The notes: generated by a model from the sequence alone, not told the origin. 64,000 bases of DNA from Pectinophora gossypiella (GCF_024362695.1 NC_065407.1:15252001-15316000), one strand, 5' to 3'. Shown: positions 11,063 to 22,920, counted from the first letter of the stretch. Translations and numbers: made by a program.

Positions 11063-11556
11063 TACATCGTAGTGTCACGGGTTCGAATCCCGGTTGGGGC
11101 TCTATACCACTACAACATAGATAACTGATATCATGTAGTTTCCAGGATTAGTGCCCGGTTAATAGCAATAGGCTCGCTCCTATTACACGGGACTTAAACA
11201 TAGTTGGCGAGGATGGGTCTACCCTTTCGAGGATATAGTGATGCTTTTTTATGTAAGGGCTTAGAGCGATGAAATTTTACGACAACAAACACTTCAGATC
11301 CTTGACACCCACCCCGCTGGCGTGGTCGACAATTTGCCTCATTCAGCGCTTGTCGCTATGGATCCAATACGGTCGATAGTTCTTTCAAATATTATCCTCT
11401 CAGACGACGCCCTGAGCTTCGCGCCCATCTGAGCACCCTCAAGCCTGTTGTTTTAAATTTTATACCGGGTGAGAGCCCTCAGTGCTCCCCATTTGTCCGG
11501 CCAAGTTGTTAATGCCATCTGCGGGAAATCTGCAATAAGTTACGTCACAATACAAA
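11063..11556 (+). mobile_element. Longest family D copy, with a tRNA-like B box upstream
   Basis: 11085-11100 holds GGGTTCGAATCCCGGTTGGG. 11150-11215 matches 48825-48890 in inverted orientation (CCCGGTTAATAGCAATAGGC). 11330-11556 is the family D body ending GCAATAAGTTACGTCA. Whether these parts form one element (a tRNA-headed SINE with the D body) cannot be settled from one copy. Confidence 0.6.
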
Positions 11557-11950
11557 CGGCCAAATCGCAGACCCTGCTAGACTTATCCACACTGACGCAA
11601 CATGTTTTATCCAGTCTTGCGTTGTTAATTTACTTCGCGTAACCAGCAACCCCCAAAAATGAAAATAAAACCATTACAAAACTGGGTGTAAACTTTGCAT
11701 CCGATCCAATTTGTCGCGTGGTGAATGGCGACTGATTGTGAGTTGTAAGCGCAGGCATTTGCGCGATTCAGTCTCCGCCGTCACGCGGCTGTAGCGAGCG
11801 TGCATCAAGATGCACACACGCTGATGAGAAATGGCGATTATCGAGTCTCGCGGGAGCGTGTCAAGCCAAGTTCAGCAAGTAACAGTACTGGCGAGCAGCG
11901 CCGTGTGTAATATTACACGAACCATTTGGAGCCGTAATTAAAACATTGAT
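11557..11950. other. Moderately CpG-rich unique stretch
   Basis: 11750-11900 (GATTCAGTCTCCGCCGTCAC, TCTCGCGGGAGCGTGTC) is GC-richer than its flanks. No ORF of note. Confidence 0.3.
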
Positions 11951-12139
11951 GATGACTGATGAGATTGGAGTGGAGTAGGTAGATCCATAATTTTCTACAG
12001 GAAGACATTATGGAAGACATTACATACTCCAATCTCATAAGTCATCCCGTGATCATGGCACTTGCAACAGTGTCGAAATATCGGGAGTCTCATATTCCTA
12101 CTTTAAATGCGTTTTAATTATGATAATAACAGCGTAAAC
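11951..12139. mobile_element. Fold-back repeat H1
   Basis: GACTGATGAGATTGGAGTGG at the left and its inverted partner ACTCCAATCTCATAAGTCAT at 12026, continuing to TAATTATGATAATAACAGCG. Confidence 0.7.
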
Positions 12140-12660
12140 TTAAAACATTTGGAGCCACTTTTGACCCCCTCATAGTTCAAAAAATATTTCATGTACACGT
12201 GTCAAATTTGTCGCATATATGGAGACTTGCGCAAGATACATATGTGCTCTAAATTTCATAAACACATCTCAAACGGTTATTTAGAAATTAACGTACAAAG
12301 GAAAAAATCATTTCTAATTCTCTTCCCTTTAATTTTTCCTTCTATAATGTTCCCTTCCTTTATGTAAAGATTATTAACTTAGTACCTACCTTTCTATCTA
12401 TTTACACCGAAACGACAGAAAGTAAATGAACAATAGAATGATTCCATTAAGGAAAGCCTCTTCTCTACCGAAATAGAATACCAATAGCGTTAAACACATT
12501 AAGCGTTTTATGGCTGCTCTGTGACCGCATCCCAAGGCAGATGGAGTCACGTATAACTAGAATGCGGTTTTAAAATTTTGCACCCAAGATACAGCAGTGG
12601 GACGTTAAAAATTCAATGTTTGCTGCCGTCTAGACACTCAGCGGCGACGGAAAATGACAA
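12140..12660. other. AT-rich, nothing recognised
   Basis: No ORF, repeat copy or RNA gene seen. Confidence 0.4.
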
Positions 12661-12667
12661 TTTTTAT

Positions 12668-12750
12668 GATAGGTCCCCACCGGGACTCGAACCCGGGACC
12701 CCCAGATCGGTAGACCAACACTCTAACCATTAGAACACGGAAACCATTTA
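12668..12750 (-). mobile_element. SINE family A head fragment
   Basis: Minus-strand tRNA-like head only, with B box GGGTTCGAGTCCCGG. Confidence 0.65.
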
Positions 12751-12803
12751 TACATTTTGAAATATTTTTATTACGACCTGTTACACTACTAGATTGTTAC
12801 GTA

Positions 12804-12905
12804 CAGTCATGAGCAATATCATGTACCCACTTTAGAACCCTGTCACACAATGATATTTAACATTTAATAAGACTTACGGTTTAATTTGTCAAAAAAGTAA
12901 TGAAA
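12804..12905 (-). mobile_element. MITE family E, truncated
   Basis: CAGTCATGAGCAATATCATG start preceded by TA; the other end is lost after TTGTCAAAAAAGT. Confidence 0.75.
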
Positions 12906-13037
12906 TTCCAAGTTATTATTGTATTGGCTAATTGACAACCTAGTCAAATGAGATACTTTTTACGAAATGTCAAAACGAAAATTTTCTTTACAGTCTGTAT
13001 GGAATTACTATACTGTAACGTCATCAACAAAAGCGGT

Positions 13038-13352
13038 CAAACGTCGTACCCATCATCATCAGCCCATTTACGTCCCCACTGCTGGGGCACGGGCCTTCCC
13101 TAAAGATGGATAGGGAGATCGGGCCTTAAACCATCACGCGGGCCCAGTGCGGATTGATGGTTATTAACGACTGCTAATGCAGCCGGGACCAACGGCTTAA
13201 CGTGCCTTCCGAAGCACGGAGGAGCTCGAGATGAAAACTTTTTTTTTGTGGTCACCCATCCTATGACCGGCCTTTGCGAAAGTTGCTTAAATTCAACAAT
13301 CGCAGACCGAGCGCGTTTACCGCTGCGCCACCGAGCTCCTCAAACGTCGTAC
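13038..13352 (-). mobile_element. SINE family C (tRNA/5S chimera) with 12-bp target duplication
   Basis: Body 13050-13340. CAAACGTCGTAC at 13038-13049 and 13341-13352 is an exact target-site duplication. Read on the minus strand: an A-box-like start (GAGCTCGGTGGCGCAGCGG), a 5S-like segment (AAGTTAAGCAAC-type and GGATGGGTGACC-type, here slightly mutated), an A-run, the shared core GTGCTTCGGAAGGCACGTTA, the tail CAGCAGTGGGGACGT and (GAT)n. Confidence 0.85.
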
Positions 13353-13427
13353 TCATTGTAACTTAAATAATGAATAAAATTCAAAAATAAGTGGAAAAAT
13401 AAAATGAGATCGATTTATGATCATCTT

Positions 13428-13705
13428 AACCAAACTAGGGATCACAAAGTACCAAAAGCCCCTGACATGACTCATGTAACGACTACGTACTTACATCAGT
13501 AAGTAATAACCGGGACCAACGGCTTAACGTGCCTTCCGAAGCACGGATCATCTTACTTTCGGACAAAGTGGTGATCAGCCTGTAATGTCCTAACCAAACT
13601 AAGGAACACAAAGTGATTTTTGTGATATGTCCCCACCGGGATTCGAACCCGTGACCTCCGGATCGTGAGCCCAACGCTCAACCACATGACCACAGAGGCC
13701 GTTAT
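13428..13705 (-). mobile_element. SINE family A, internally deleted at the tail side
   Basis: Minus-strand copy from the GCCTCTGTGGTCATGTGGTT head through the core to the GTTACATGAGTCATGTCAGG region. It abuts fold-back element H2. Confidence 0.8.
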
Positions 13706-13862
13706 CATAATTAAAGCACATTATAACGGGTTCTTACCGTGTTTAAATGGGGATATGAGACTCCCGATATTTCGACACTGTTGCAAGTGCCACGATCCGG
13801 GATGACTGATGAGATTGGAGTGGAGTAGGTAGATCCATAATTTTCTACGGGCAGACATATCT
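13701..13862 (+). mobile_element. Fold-back-family repeat H2
   Basis: GTTATCATAATTAAAGCACA, GGGTTCTTACCGTGTTTAAA, TGATGAGATTGGAGTGGAGT; only one arm kept. Confidence 0.68.
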
Positions 13863-14221
13863 GTTTACCCTCTTTCTTTGCCCTCTTTCTTTGGGCTTTG
13901 AAGCCGTTATCGTTAGCTAAGAACCTTAGTTAATTACCTAAATTTTAAAGCCCTCAAATTCTCTTCATCTAAAACTAAACTAAAAAGTCAATAACCAATA
14001 AAGTTTGTATGCGCCGCTATTGCTCTGTTTGTTTGGAAGCAACGTCGGACGATAAAAAGGTTGGCTTCGGAAACGGGAATCAATAACCGGATTATGTTCT
14101 AGACGACCTCACGAGCTATGAGATGAGATATTTTTTGCCCGAGGATTATAATTTGAGATTGCCATTTATGTAAAAGCTATTACTATAAGAAAAATGTGGA
14201 GGATGGGATGTCGATCTATTT

Positions 14222-14312
14222 ATACAGGGTATTAGTGACATCGTAACGAAAACTTTGAGGGATGATTCAGACCATGACTCTGAGTTGACAATCAAGTAGA
14301 ATTTTATGCCTA
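14222..14312 (+). repeat. Repeat L
   Basis: GGTATTAGTGACATCGTAAC through GATGATTCAGACCATGACTC to CAAGTAGAATTTTATGCC. Confidence 0.7.
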
Positions 14313-14374
14313 CAGATCTTGTTGTGTATGTTTTAAAATGTTTCTTGTCTAAACGTGCATATAACATATTTAAC

Positions 14375-14696
14375 AGCCAGTATACGTCCCACTGCTGGGC
14401 ACAGGCCTCCCTTAGTCAACTGGAGGGGATATGGCGCATACTCCTCCACGCAGCTCCACTGCGGCTTGGTGGACGTATTATACGGCTAATAGCCGGGACC
14501 AACGGCTTTACGTGCCCTCTGAAGTACGGAATTATCTTACTTTTTCAGACAATCAGGTGGTTCAAGCCCGCAATATCCTTACCAAACAAAGGAGAGTCTC
14601 ACAAAGCGATTTCGACAATGTTCCCATCGGGAATTGAACCCGGACCTCCGGATCTTGAGCCCGACGCTCTAACCACTAGACCACGGAGGCCGTTTA
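14375..14696 (-). mobile_element. SINE family B copy
   Basis: Full-length minus-strand copy from the GGCCTCCGTGGTCTAGTGG head to the CCCAGCAGTGGGACGTATAC tail. The 134-codon frame across it is not a gene. Confidence 0.85.
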
Positions 14697-14774
14697 TAAA
14701 GAATAGCTGATTTGACTTGATTAGCTACATATCTACACCACACGAGTGTATAGAATTGGGTAGTTTCCTAAGTC

Positions 14775-15030
14775 AATGATAAATTAGGAAATTCTGATTA
14801 CTTACTAAATAAAGACAGACCTAAAGGTGGCAAAAAACGTTTAATTTTTTCTGTTTAACTTATTTAAACAATACAGTATTTTTTAATAAGTGCGACAATT
14901 TGTCACGTTTTTCTATGACGTCACAGATTGCTTTTTCATACAAATTGCATTGTAATTTCGTGTTTTGACGTTTAGTAAAAAGTAACTGATTTGACTAGTT
15001 GGAAACTAGCCTATTTCATTGTATGTTATG
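14775..15030 (+). repeat. Repeat R, copy 1
   Basis: CTAAATAAAGACAGACCTAA, TTTTTCTATGACGTCACAGA, GATTTGACTAGTTGGAAACT; a direct match of 52325-52565. A related piece is at 12945-13000. Confidence 0.75.
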
Positions 15031-15227
15031 TTTATCGTTTAAAAAAAAAACTTCTAACCACCCATACACAAACAAACCATTGGCCACGAAATACTTCTTC
15101 TATCGTGTGGAGAATGCGTTTGTTAGGCAGTTTTTTTTTTACTGGCTACTAGGTTAGTTTGTACTGGCTCCTATACTTCTGAAGTAACAATATTGTTATA
15201 ACTGTTTGGATTTTCACATGTCATATA

Positions 15228-15545
15228 ATCTTCTTCTTCTATCGTGTGGGTTGTGAGGTGAATTACTAACTTCATCAACCCTGGTGTCAGGGTTATTATT
15301 GACCCGCCATTGGCTCCTGACATGACTCATTTAACGACTACGTACTACATCAGTAAGTAGTAACCGGGACCAACGGCTTAACGTACCTTGTGAAGCACGG
15401 ATCATCTTACTTTTTGGACAATCAGGTGATCAGCCTGTAACTTCCTAACCAAACTAGGGATCACAAAGTGATTTTTGTGATTTGTCCCCACCGGGATTCG
15501 AACATGGGACCTCGCTCAACCACTGGACCACAGAGACCGTTCGCC
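15228..15545 (-). mobile_element. SINE family A, nearly full length
   Basis: Minus strand, with tail CACAACCCACACGATAGAAG at the left, core, and a head with a small deletion. Confidence 0.82.
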
Positions 15546-15774
15546 ACATATACTAAATGTTGAGATAACATGAGTTTGAGACAATCAATCCATTACAAAC
15601 AGCAATAAAGGTTACCTGCAGCATCACCGTGGAGACATATTGCGGACGTGAGCCACATCACCGATATTAGTGGGGCTCAATGAAATATGCTGATGGCACA
15701 CCCTCTTGCCCTGTGCTGAAGAATGAAGAAAAGGTGAAAGGGATCAGTATTTGCCCTTTCACGTTTACCCCAAA

Positions 15775-15945
15775 AAAATAGCGTTGAGTATAAAAATAAA
15801 ATAGGTTAGTGGTGGCATAATGCACCTAATAACATTTTATAGCACCTACTCAAACGACAATGAAGGTTTTCTTTTTAAATAAAAAATGGCACAATATATT
15901 TACAATAAAAACTAACGAGGGCATCCCAATGGGGTAATCAGGAAT
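15775..15945 (+). repeat. Left copy of a ~170-bp direct repeat around SINE A
   Basis: AATAGCGTTG, GGTGGCATAATGCACCTAAT, AAATAAAAAATGGCACAATA; matches 16310-16455. Confidence 0.72.
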
Positions 15946-15954
15946 ACCTCACAG

Positions 15955-16278
15955 CCTCCGTGGTCCACTGGTTTGAGCGTTGGGCCCACGATCTGGAGGT
16001 CCCGGGTTCAAATCCCGGTGTGGACACATCACGAAAATCACTTTGTGATCCCTAGTTTGATTATAAGACATTACAGGCTGATCACCAGATTGTCCGAAAG
16101 TAAGGTGATCCGTGCTTCGGAAGGTACGTTAAGCCGTTGGTCCCGGTTACCACTTACTGATGTAAGTAAATAGTCGTTACATGAGCCATGTTAGGGGCCT
16201 TTGGCGGCTCAGTAATAACCCTAACATCAGGGTTGATGAGGTTGGTAATTCGCCTCACAACCCACACAATAGAAGATG
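15955..16278 (+). mobile_element. SINE family A, full length, between two direct repeats
   Basis: Head CCTCCGTGGTCCACTGG, B box GGTTCAAATCC, core, tail ACAACCCACACAATAGAAG. The flanks 15775-15945 and 16310-16455 are diverged direct copies of each other. Confidence 0.85.
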
Positions 16279-16279
16279 A

Positions 16280-16560
16280 CGTTTACCTAAAAAAAAATGC
16301 ATTAAGTATTAAAAAAAATAGCGTAGTGGTGGCATAATACACCTAAATCATTTTATAAAACCTACTCAAACCACAATGAAGGTTTTATTTTTAAATAAAA
16401 AATGGCACAATATTTTTCACAATAAAAACTGACTGTATCCCATAAGGGTAATCAGAGGTACATCCATCGCACGATGAACTAAGTACTCACAGCTCACCGA
16501 GCTTTCCATTAGACCAACCTGATAGGTAGCCGTATCGCCGACTATAATGGTTGAACCAAC
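16280..16560 (+). repeat. Right copy of the direct repeat continuing into repeat S
   Basis: AATAGCGTAGTGGTGGCATA, then the S motif AGAGGTACATCCATCGCACG and CAGCTCACCGAGCTTTCCAT. S pieces also occur at 7186-7285, 22170-22230, 31500-31585, 36200-36315 and 37545-37620. Confidence 0.68.
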
Positions 16561-16630
16561 TAATTAACTAATGAATAAGGAAGTGGTTAGTAAAGTCGTT
16601 AAACTGCTTCCACCTGGATTGTTATTTGTA

Positions 16631-16956
16631 GTTCCGTGTTAGCCCAGTTGGTAAAACGCTTGACTCTCACTGTTAGGTCGCAGGTTTGAATCCAGCACTA
16701 GCCTATGATTTTCGAATTCATGTTTGGATCATAAATGATTATCACGTGCTCAGCGATGAAGGATAACATCATAAGGAAACCCACATACCCGAGAAATACA
16801 TTTCGGAGGTATGAAACCTTACCTGTGTTGGGCTGGTTTTCCTTTCGCGGGTTGGAAGGTCAGACAGGCAGTCGCTTCTTTAAGAAACTGGACCTGTCAA
16901 ATCTTCAGGTTAGGTAAGCAGACCGTGTAAAAACGGGATGGCGCTAGGGAGATGTA
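16631..16956 (+). mobile_element. SINE family F, full length
   Basis: TTAGCCCAGTTGGTAAAACG head, GGTTTGAATCCAGCAC B box, GGGTTGGAAGGTCAGACAGG middle, TCTTCAGGTTAGGTAAGCAG and GGCGCTAGGGAGAT 3' end. MITE Z follows directly. Confidence 0.85.
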
Positions 16957-16957
16957 G

Positions 16958-17090
16958 GGTATTAATAAACTAATCTCAGCTAAGACTGCCCTCAAGATCG
17001 TGCTCAAATCCCTGTTTTTATATAATATATACTGTCACATTGACATAATCTTGAGGGCAGTCTCAAAGCTGAGTTTAGTTTGTTAATACC
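16958..17090. mobile_element. 133-bp MITE Z with ~42-bp inverted ends
   Basis: GGTATTAATAAACTAATCTC and GACTGCCCTCAAGAT at the left; the inverted ATCTTGAGGGCAGTC and TTTAGTTTGTTAATACC at the right. Inserted at the 3' end of a family F SINE. Confidence 0.78.
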
Positions 17091-17094
17091 ACCC

Positions 17095-18125
17095 CATTTA
17101 TAAGCTGAATTCTGAAGAAAATATACTACGTACAGTGCTCAAAGCGACAAACAATCCAACTCAGCGGTATGTAACACTGAGATAGCACTTGAAATTATCA
17201 AAGGAGTTCCAACGTCAATGGAACCTTTTTTATAGCCACTACAGGATCTCTTGGCAAATAAAATGGCGGCTTAAGTAGAATAAGGCCATGCCAGCTTTTT
17301 ATTACTTTCATAATCCGACTTAAGTAAAGCTCCCGAGTTGCTATAAACCTGTTGTTTCGAAGCCTTGCAAATGTTATACGGTTATTCCGAAGGCAGATTT
17401 ATTACAGATCAAAATATCAAGTTCACAAGGAAGTTACAGCGAACTCTGAAAGGTCATCAAATCTGATACTTTGTAGAATGGAGAGGAATATTGGTTGGCT
17501 CTTCGAATAAGGGACTTTACAGGCTACGTTCTCCGAAACAAAAAATAGATGGCCTTGTAAATATTTTTCATAATAATATGTTTATAAATCACAGAGACAT
17601 TATTTCCTTGACAAGATCCGCGCCTTGCCCGTAAGTACCTTTATTTTCAAAGTCTGAAATTCACACACTTCTTGCGTTGTTTAACCAGTAATATAATAAT
17701 AATAATAGTCTTTCTGATATTAGACAGATCAGGTTTCACCAAATTATCAATGTCCTTTCGTACAAAATTTATAATTCATCGAGAAATAACAAAAATACTT
17801 CAATACAAAGCTGGAGATGGGCTCACATTTCCTGTAATTTAGCGAACTAGCAATAAGAAAGGAGATTGTTTTGCAGTCGATTATTACAGTCGGCATACAG
17901 TCATCAGCGCACAAACGCGCGAGGCGTGATCCCAATACCAAAAGTTTCATTCAAGACAACTATCGTAGGAAAATATGGCATGAACAGTCTGCGATGGTTA
18001 CCAATGAGATAGTTATTGCGATCCCTTCGGGGATTTATGAAACAATGATTTCTTGTGAACCAGTCGATTGCCTTTTAGTTGTAATTCAACCCCTTCCGAC
18101 ATCGATTGGCATCTTTTGTTAACTT
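17095..18125. other. Unique stretch, nothing recognised
   Basis: Short overlapping frames on both strands at 17747-18122; no domain or repeat match. Confidence 0.35.
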
Positions 18126-18129
18126 TGAT

Positions 18130-18840
18130 TCACTGCTAAATCATAGAATAAAGAATAATACTACTGTAACACTCCGCCCCCCACCAATTCGTATCGGGCG
18201 CCGAGACAGTGACCGCACCCCTTCTAGGTCTTTCCTTAGTCTTAAACATGGTATAAGAAAACCAGGTATGCTCAAAAGTGACAGATATACAGCGTCGAGA
18301 TATTTCATCTCGGCATATGCTGAGCTTGTTACCTTTTGTGATGGAAAACTTTATTTTATAATTGTGTTATGTAAACCTGTGTATCACAATAAACATTATT
18401 TTATTTTATTTATTTTATTTTAAGATAACATTTCAAGGTTAGCCCAGCTGACGTCATCCCACCCTACATTGCCATTTCGTAAAAAATAAATTTCCCACAA
18501 CCAATGTTTTTAATATAATTTACTAGGCAATTTCGAATTTTTAGTAAAAGATTTATTTACAGTTTTAATGATTTTTATATAATTATTATGCGATAAACAC
18601 TTAATTTTCATTAATAAAATTTACGTCCTTAGAATGCTCCACCATTCTACTAATTGAATGATAACACAGTGGTAACACTTACGTCATCAAACGGCTAGCA
18701 ATGGCGGCTTTTCATAGGATCGAGCATACCTGGTTTTGTTATACCATGGTCTTAAATGGCTGTAAGCCTTTGAGGAGTAAAAGAGAGCGCGCGGACTGTA
18801 TGTCTCCCTCGCACTTACGCGTTAGGCAGCACGTGTGTGG
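18130..18840. repeat. Dispersed ~0.65-kb repeat M, copy 1, with a nested poly(A) tail
   Basis: 18440-18690 is the inverted match of 40785-41055 (TTTTTTACGAAATGGCAA, ATGACGTAAG). 18150-18290 matches 41060-41080 inverted and 41205-41260 direct (TTTGAGCATACCTGGT inverted; CCCCGCACC and TTCG motifs). 18700-18830 resembles 41310-41390 (CTCGCACTTACGCGTT). 18330-18425 is an AATAAA-containing, A/T-tailed insert. No coding capacity. Confidence 0.6.
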
Positions 18841-18844
18841 CTTT

Positions 18845-19585
18845 AGGATTTTCGAGTCAATTTGTTTATTTTTGTTGGTAAGGTTAGGCTCAGAGTGACA
18901 AGGATAGAGTTCAGACGTAGGCTCTTCTTGTTATGTCTTGCTTTTTTGTTTTTATTTTAATATTCATTACGTAATAATATTAATATTTCAAGTCATCTTC
19001 TTTATGTTATCTAGTACTTGCAACCTGACTGGGGGCGGGTTAATTTGATTTAATAAACTTGCATAAATTCGTATAACAAACTTGACATTAGGTACATGAG
19101 CATTATATTGAGACTTGTTATCATCGATCCACCCGAGGCAAATCTATAACAAGTTCGAACTTGGTTAGACAAAATATGGCCAGCACTTAAGGCTCTCACC
19201 CGGTACTCCCAATATACAAAGCAACAATGCATTGCAAGCTATATTTATACTTACCTGCTTAGAGATAATGGACATTTTGTGTAGCGGCTGCGGTTTGAAA
19301 TTTTCTACTTTTACCGGAAACCCACGGCTGCGACCCCAATGTATATTTAATGTTTGGATTTAAATATAATTCCAATTTTATGGAAAATATTGCGTTAAAA
19401 CTGTCCCGTTTTCCTCGTCACCGGTAATTTGTTTTTATTTTTGTGTTTTTGTGGTATTCGAGTATGAAAGTAACGAGTCTAGAAAAAAAAATACTTATGA
19501 TTACTCAGAATACTGAAGGAAAAATACTTATATATCAGACGTGATAAGCTTGTGTTAGTAACGTATAATATTCACAAACATATCT
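18845..19585. other. AT-rich, nothing recognised
   Basis: No supported feature. Confidence 0.4.
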
Positions 19586-19589
19586 AACG

Positions 19590-20170
19590 GTTAAGCTTCG
19601 AATTAATTGTCGAATGTAGGATCAATTACCTCTAAGTTGACTGTCGCAAACGCTGCATATATCCCGTAACCTAAGCGACCTGTAACCGTAGCACGGCGCC
19701 CGCATATCGCGCGCGACGCGATACAATTAACCTAACAGAATAACTTTATTTATCGCATAGTCAATAAATTTGCCTTAACACACCTCGCGTTATGCGAGCA
19801 GCATGCTTCAGGAGAAAAATTGCCTTCTTTATTACGAAGCTGGTAGCGTTGGTTGATTAATCAATGTGCGCAATATGCGGAGGTTGTACTATGTTTATTC
19901 GTGCCCCTGCGGCATGGATTATGCATCGCACAGACGTGGGACGTTTACCAACGCTACATCAATAGATATGCGTCTGCGGTATTTGTTGGCGGCGGTTTTG
20001 TTAACATACGATAATTGCGATATTTGTCGTCCCTACGTCGATAACGCAAACATGCAGCGGTAGCTAAACGACTTGCAGGCTTTAATGCGCGCTACATGCA
20101 AATCCAGGCTCATTTGCATGCGTGTATCCGAGCGTGATCGTAGGCAAACACAGAAGTTTGCCAGCTTCAA
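19590..20170. other. Repeat-free, CpG-richer stretch with paired octamers
   Basis: No similarity to any repeat in the window. Contains CGCATATCGCGCGCGACGCG (19699-19718) and ATGCAAAT / ATTTGCAT at 20096-20103 and 20112-20119. The 65-codon frame at 19866 shows no recognisable domain. It could be regulatory. Confidence 0.35.
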
Positions 20171-20520
20171 CTATTTCATAATACTACGTGAATAAGAACA
20201 TGCTTATATATCTACGTACTTACATAAAATTACGCCTGTGGGATGGGATAAGCAGAGTCACAGATTAATAAATTAAAAAAAAAATGTTTATTGTCAAAGA
20301 AAAAGATCGACACAACATTGGGTACTACAGCTAGGACACACAAATGCTACAGAGGTATAACCCTGCTACCTGAACTAGGAGCCCTGTATCTCAGGAAGCA
20401 GTGTTCAGCAATTACATCTTTTATAACGTCGGTTTAGGCAGACCATTGTTAAACTGAATTTATTTGACAATAAACTGTAGTTAATTAAGAACAAATAAAC
20501 TTGCATTTTGTATGTTAATT

Positions 20521-20592
20521 GTGTTTGTGTGTGTGTGTGTGTGTATGTGTATATATTAGTGTGTATGTGTTTGTGTGTGACTGTGTAAGTGC
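20521..20592 (+). repeat. GT-rich microsatellite, interrupted
   Basis: Mainly GT dinucleotides with TATGTGTATATATTAG-type breaks. Confidence 0.88.
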
Positions 20593-20764
20593 TTGCGTTA
20601 GCCCTACGACTTAAATTGGGTTCAGAAACTGCTATCGAAGAAGAAGATGGCTTATAACCACTTTAGATATGAAGCACTAATCGATATGACGAATGATATG
20701 GTGTCAAGCTGTCAAATGATTTGCTTGTAATGTAATGTTTGAGAGGAAACAAATCAAATTAACA

Positions 20765-21190
20765 ATAAGAAATAGAAATAGAAATGTTTTATTGCGACCA
20801 TGTGTTCGTACAAATTGTGTTGTTATAAAAATACAGAAGTGAGTATTATAGTATCAACATGGACCCGGTAAGGGCACTGCAACTGGTAGAGAGGACAACA
20901 TACTTAATTATTAGTCAGCGATACAACTTGTATTTATTATACTTACTATATTTTAACAATATTATTGCACTTATATTTTAAGTATTGTTTTATATGTTTA
21001 TTATGATTTAACTTATAAAATATTATTAAAATTTATTCATTTTAGTTTATCATTTATATATTCATTGACTGTGTAATAATAGCTTTTAGTGCTAAGTAGT
21101 AGCTTTAGTTGTTTTATAAAAGAATTAACGTTGGTTTCATTTTTAATAGTATCAGGGAGGTGGTTATATATTTTGATTGACATAACTAGG
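20765..21190 (-). pseudogene. Jockey/CR1-like LINE C-terminus (type J3) and 3' UTR
   Basis: The minus strand reads IYNHLPDTIKNETNVNSFIK and TKSYYYTVNEYINDKLK then stop. An AT-rich 3' UTR ends with CAATAAAACATTTCTATTTC hexamer repeats (20765-20800). 5'-truncated. Confidence 0.7.
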
Positions 21191-21249
21191 AGGACGAGGA
21201 GTGCTGAAACGTGGAACCCAGCTTTGGCCCTTACACGTTATATTATGAT

Positions 21250-21348
21250 CCATGTCATCGGTCTTTGGCAACTCAATAGTAACCCGACACCACAGTTGAT
21301 GAAGTCAGTCATTGATATCACAAGCCATACGAGAGAAGAACACCTTAA
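21250..21348 (+). mobile_element. Old SINE family A tail
   Basis: CATGTCATCGGTCTTTGGCA to AGCCATACGAGAGAAGAA aligns with the family A tail with many substitutions. Confidence 0.5.
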
Positions 21349-21689
21349 AAGAATTTAGTAAGCTTAAATACGTAAAGCGACGGGAACATGGAATGGAAGT
21401 CAATGAACACGACAGCGATCCCTGATGGCTCTTTAAACTAAATACATCCCCGTGTATAGCAAATTTCATGCATAAAATTATTGGCGACGTCTCCCTGACT
21501 CTACCTGTCGAAGTGGGGGCCAAAGTATAAGAACCAGCGTATTTAAATGTCCCTGCCACTAATGGACTCTGGCCACAAATGGGCGCAATTGGTTACAAAA
21601 TTGCTAGGGATTTTTCATGTTACTTAATTATAATTTAAGTTTTAGTTTCGTATTTTTTAGTTTTGTTTTTTTAGTTTTTAGTTTTTGTT

Positions 21690-21978
21690 TTGTGTCTGGA
21701 GGTCCGGGTTCGATTCCCGATGGGGACATTGTAGAAATCACTTTGTGAGACTGTCCTTTGTGTGGTAAGGACTTTTCAGGCTTGAATCACCTGATTTTCC
21801 GAAAAAGTAAGATGATTCCGTGTATCGGAGGGCACGTTAAGCTGTTGGTCCCGGCTATTAGCCGTAAAAACACCTCCACAACCCGCAGTGGAGCAGCGTG
21901 GTGGAGTATGCTCCATACTCCCTCCGGTTGATTGAGGGGAGGCCTGTATATAGGCTGTCTATGTTATGTTATTTTTTT
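21690..21978 (+). mobile_element. SINE family B copy, 5'-truncated
   Basis: Starts at TCTGGAGGTCCGGGTTCGAT (B-box half of the head), with core and tail present; the final CAGCAGTGGG part is lost. Preceded by a TTTTAGTTTT-rich stretch (21650-21690). Confidence 0.8.
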
Positions 21979-21979
21979 A

Positions 21980-22920
21980 GTTTTAGTTTGTTTGGTTTAG
22001 TGTGGGGGTGACCCTAGGTCTGCGTCTTACCTGGTACAACGCCTATCAGTGGCTGTGCAACGCGGCAATGCCGCTAGTGTAATGGGTTCGTTTGGACCAG
22101 GTGACACTCGGAACACTTATGAATTTAGTTGTATGTGACAAACTTACGTATGTTTCGGATTATTTGACAAATTGTAAACTACACACTAACGGTAGGTTTG
22201 CACCTCACCGAGTTTTCTCTTAGACCACCGCACTTAACATAAATTAATAACTATTGTGTGCAAGTTCGTACCGGAGACCCTAGGCTAGGAAAAAAAATAT
22301 TATTTCACACTTGTTCTTTTTAACTTACACCACCAACGCACAGAATACGTAAGTGCGGAGCGTGTCATGTCTTAGGTACCTATAAGTCCTATAGGTACTT
22401 ACCTACACGGACCGTTCAGATGTTTGATTCGCTTGTTGATATTGAAATGAACCCTGAAATTAATATGTATGCCTCACTGTTTGTTATGCTACGAGATCGG
22501 GTTTGTAACAGCATGTGGGTTTCGATAACCGTATGGGGTGATGTTTGTTTTGCATATTGTACGTTCTGCGGGTTCTCAAGGTTAGGTGGGTTCGAGGAAA
22601 TCAAAAGCTACTTAAGGGGATTAAATTAAGTAGTGTTATAAGTTTGAGAGACTCAGTGATAAGAGATAATGAGCCACTATTTATGTTGCAAAACAGTTTA
22701 CTGAATAAAAAGCCTCAAACTACTGAAGCTCTGAAGGTTTTCGCTTTTGGAGAACTCCACAGCCATCGCAAAATGTATCACATGCTCAGCGCCGACGGTT
22801 ACCTGACTCAATCTCTAGGAGAACAATCAAGACGTTTTTCACAAGCATTAAAAATACAAGTTTAAAATAATACGACCGTAAACCAAACAACGGCCATTAA
22901 CACACGTCATAGTATATATT
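21980..22920. other. Unique stretch with a repeat S fragment
   Basis: 22170-22230 carries an S-like CACCTCACCGAGTTTTC. The 106-codon frame at 22545-22865 has no recognisable domain. Confidence 0.35.

Noticed and set aside
14306..14710. 134-codon plus-strand ORF
   Set aside because: It runs through an antisense family B SINE; the same residues recur in other B copies, so it is a repeat shadow, not a gene.
22545..22865. 106-codon plus-strand ORF
   Set aside because: No domain or repeat similarity seen; overlapping frames on both strands are similar in length, so it is probably chance.
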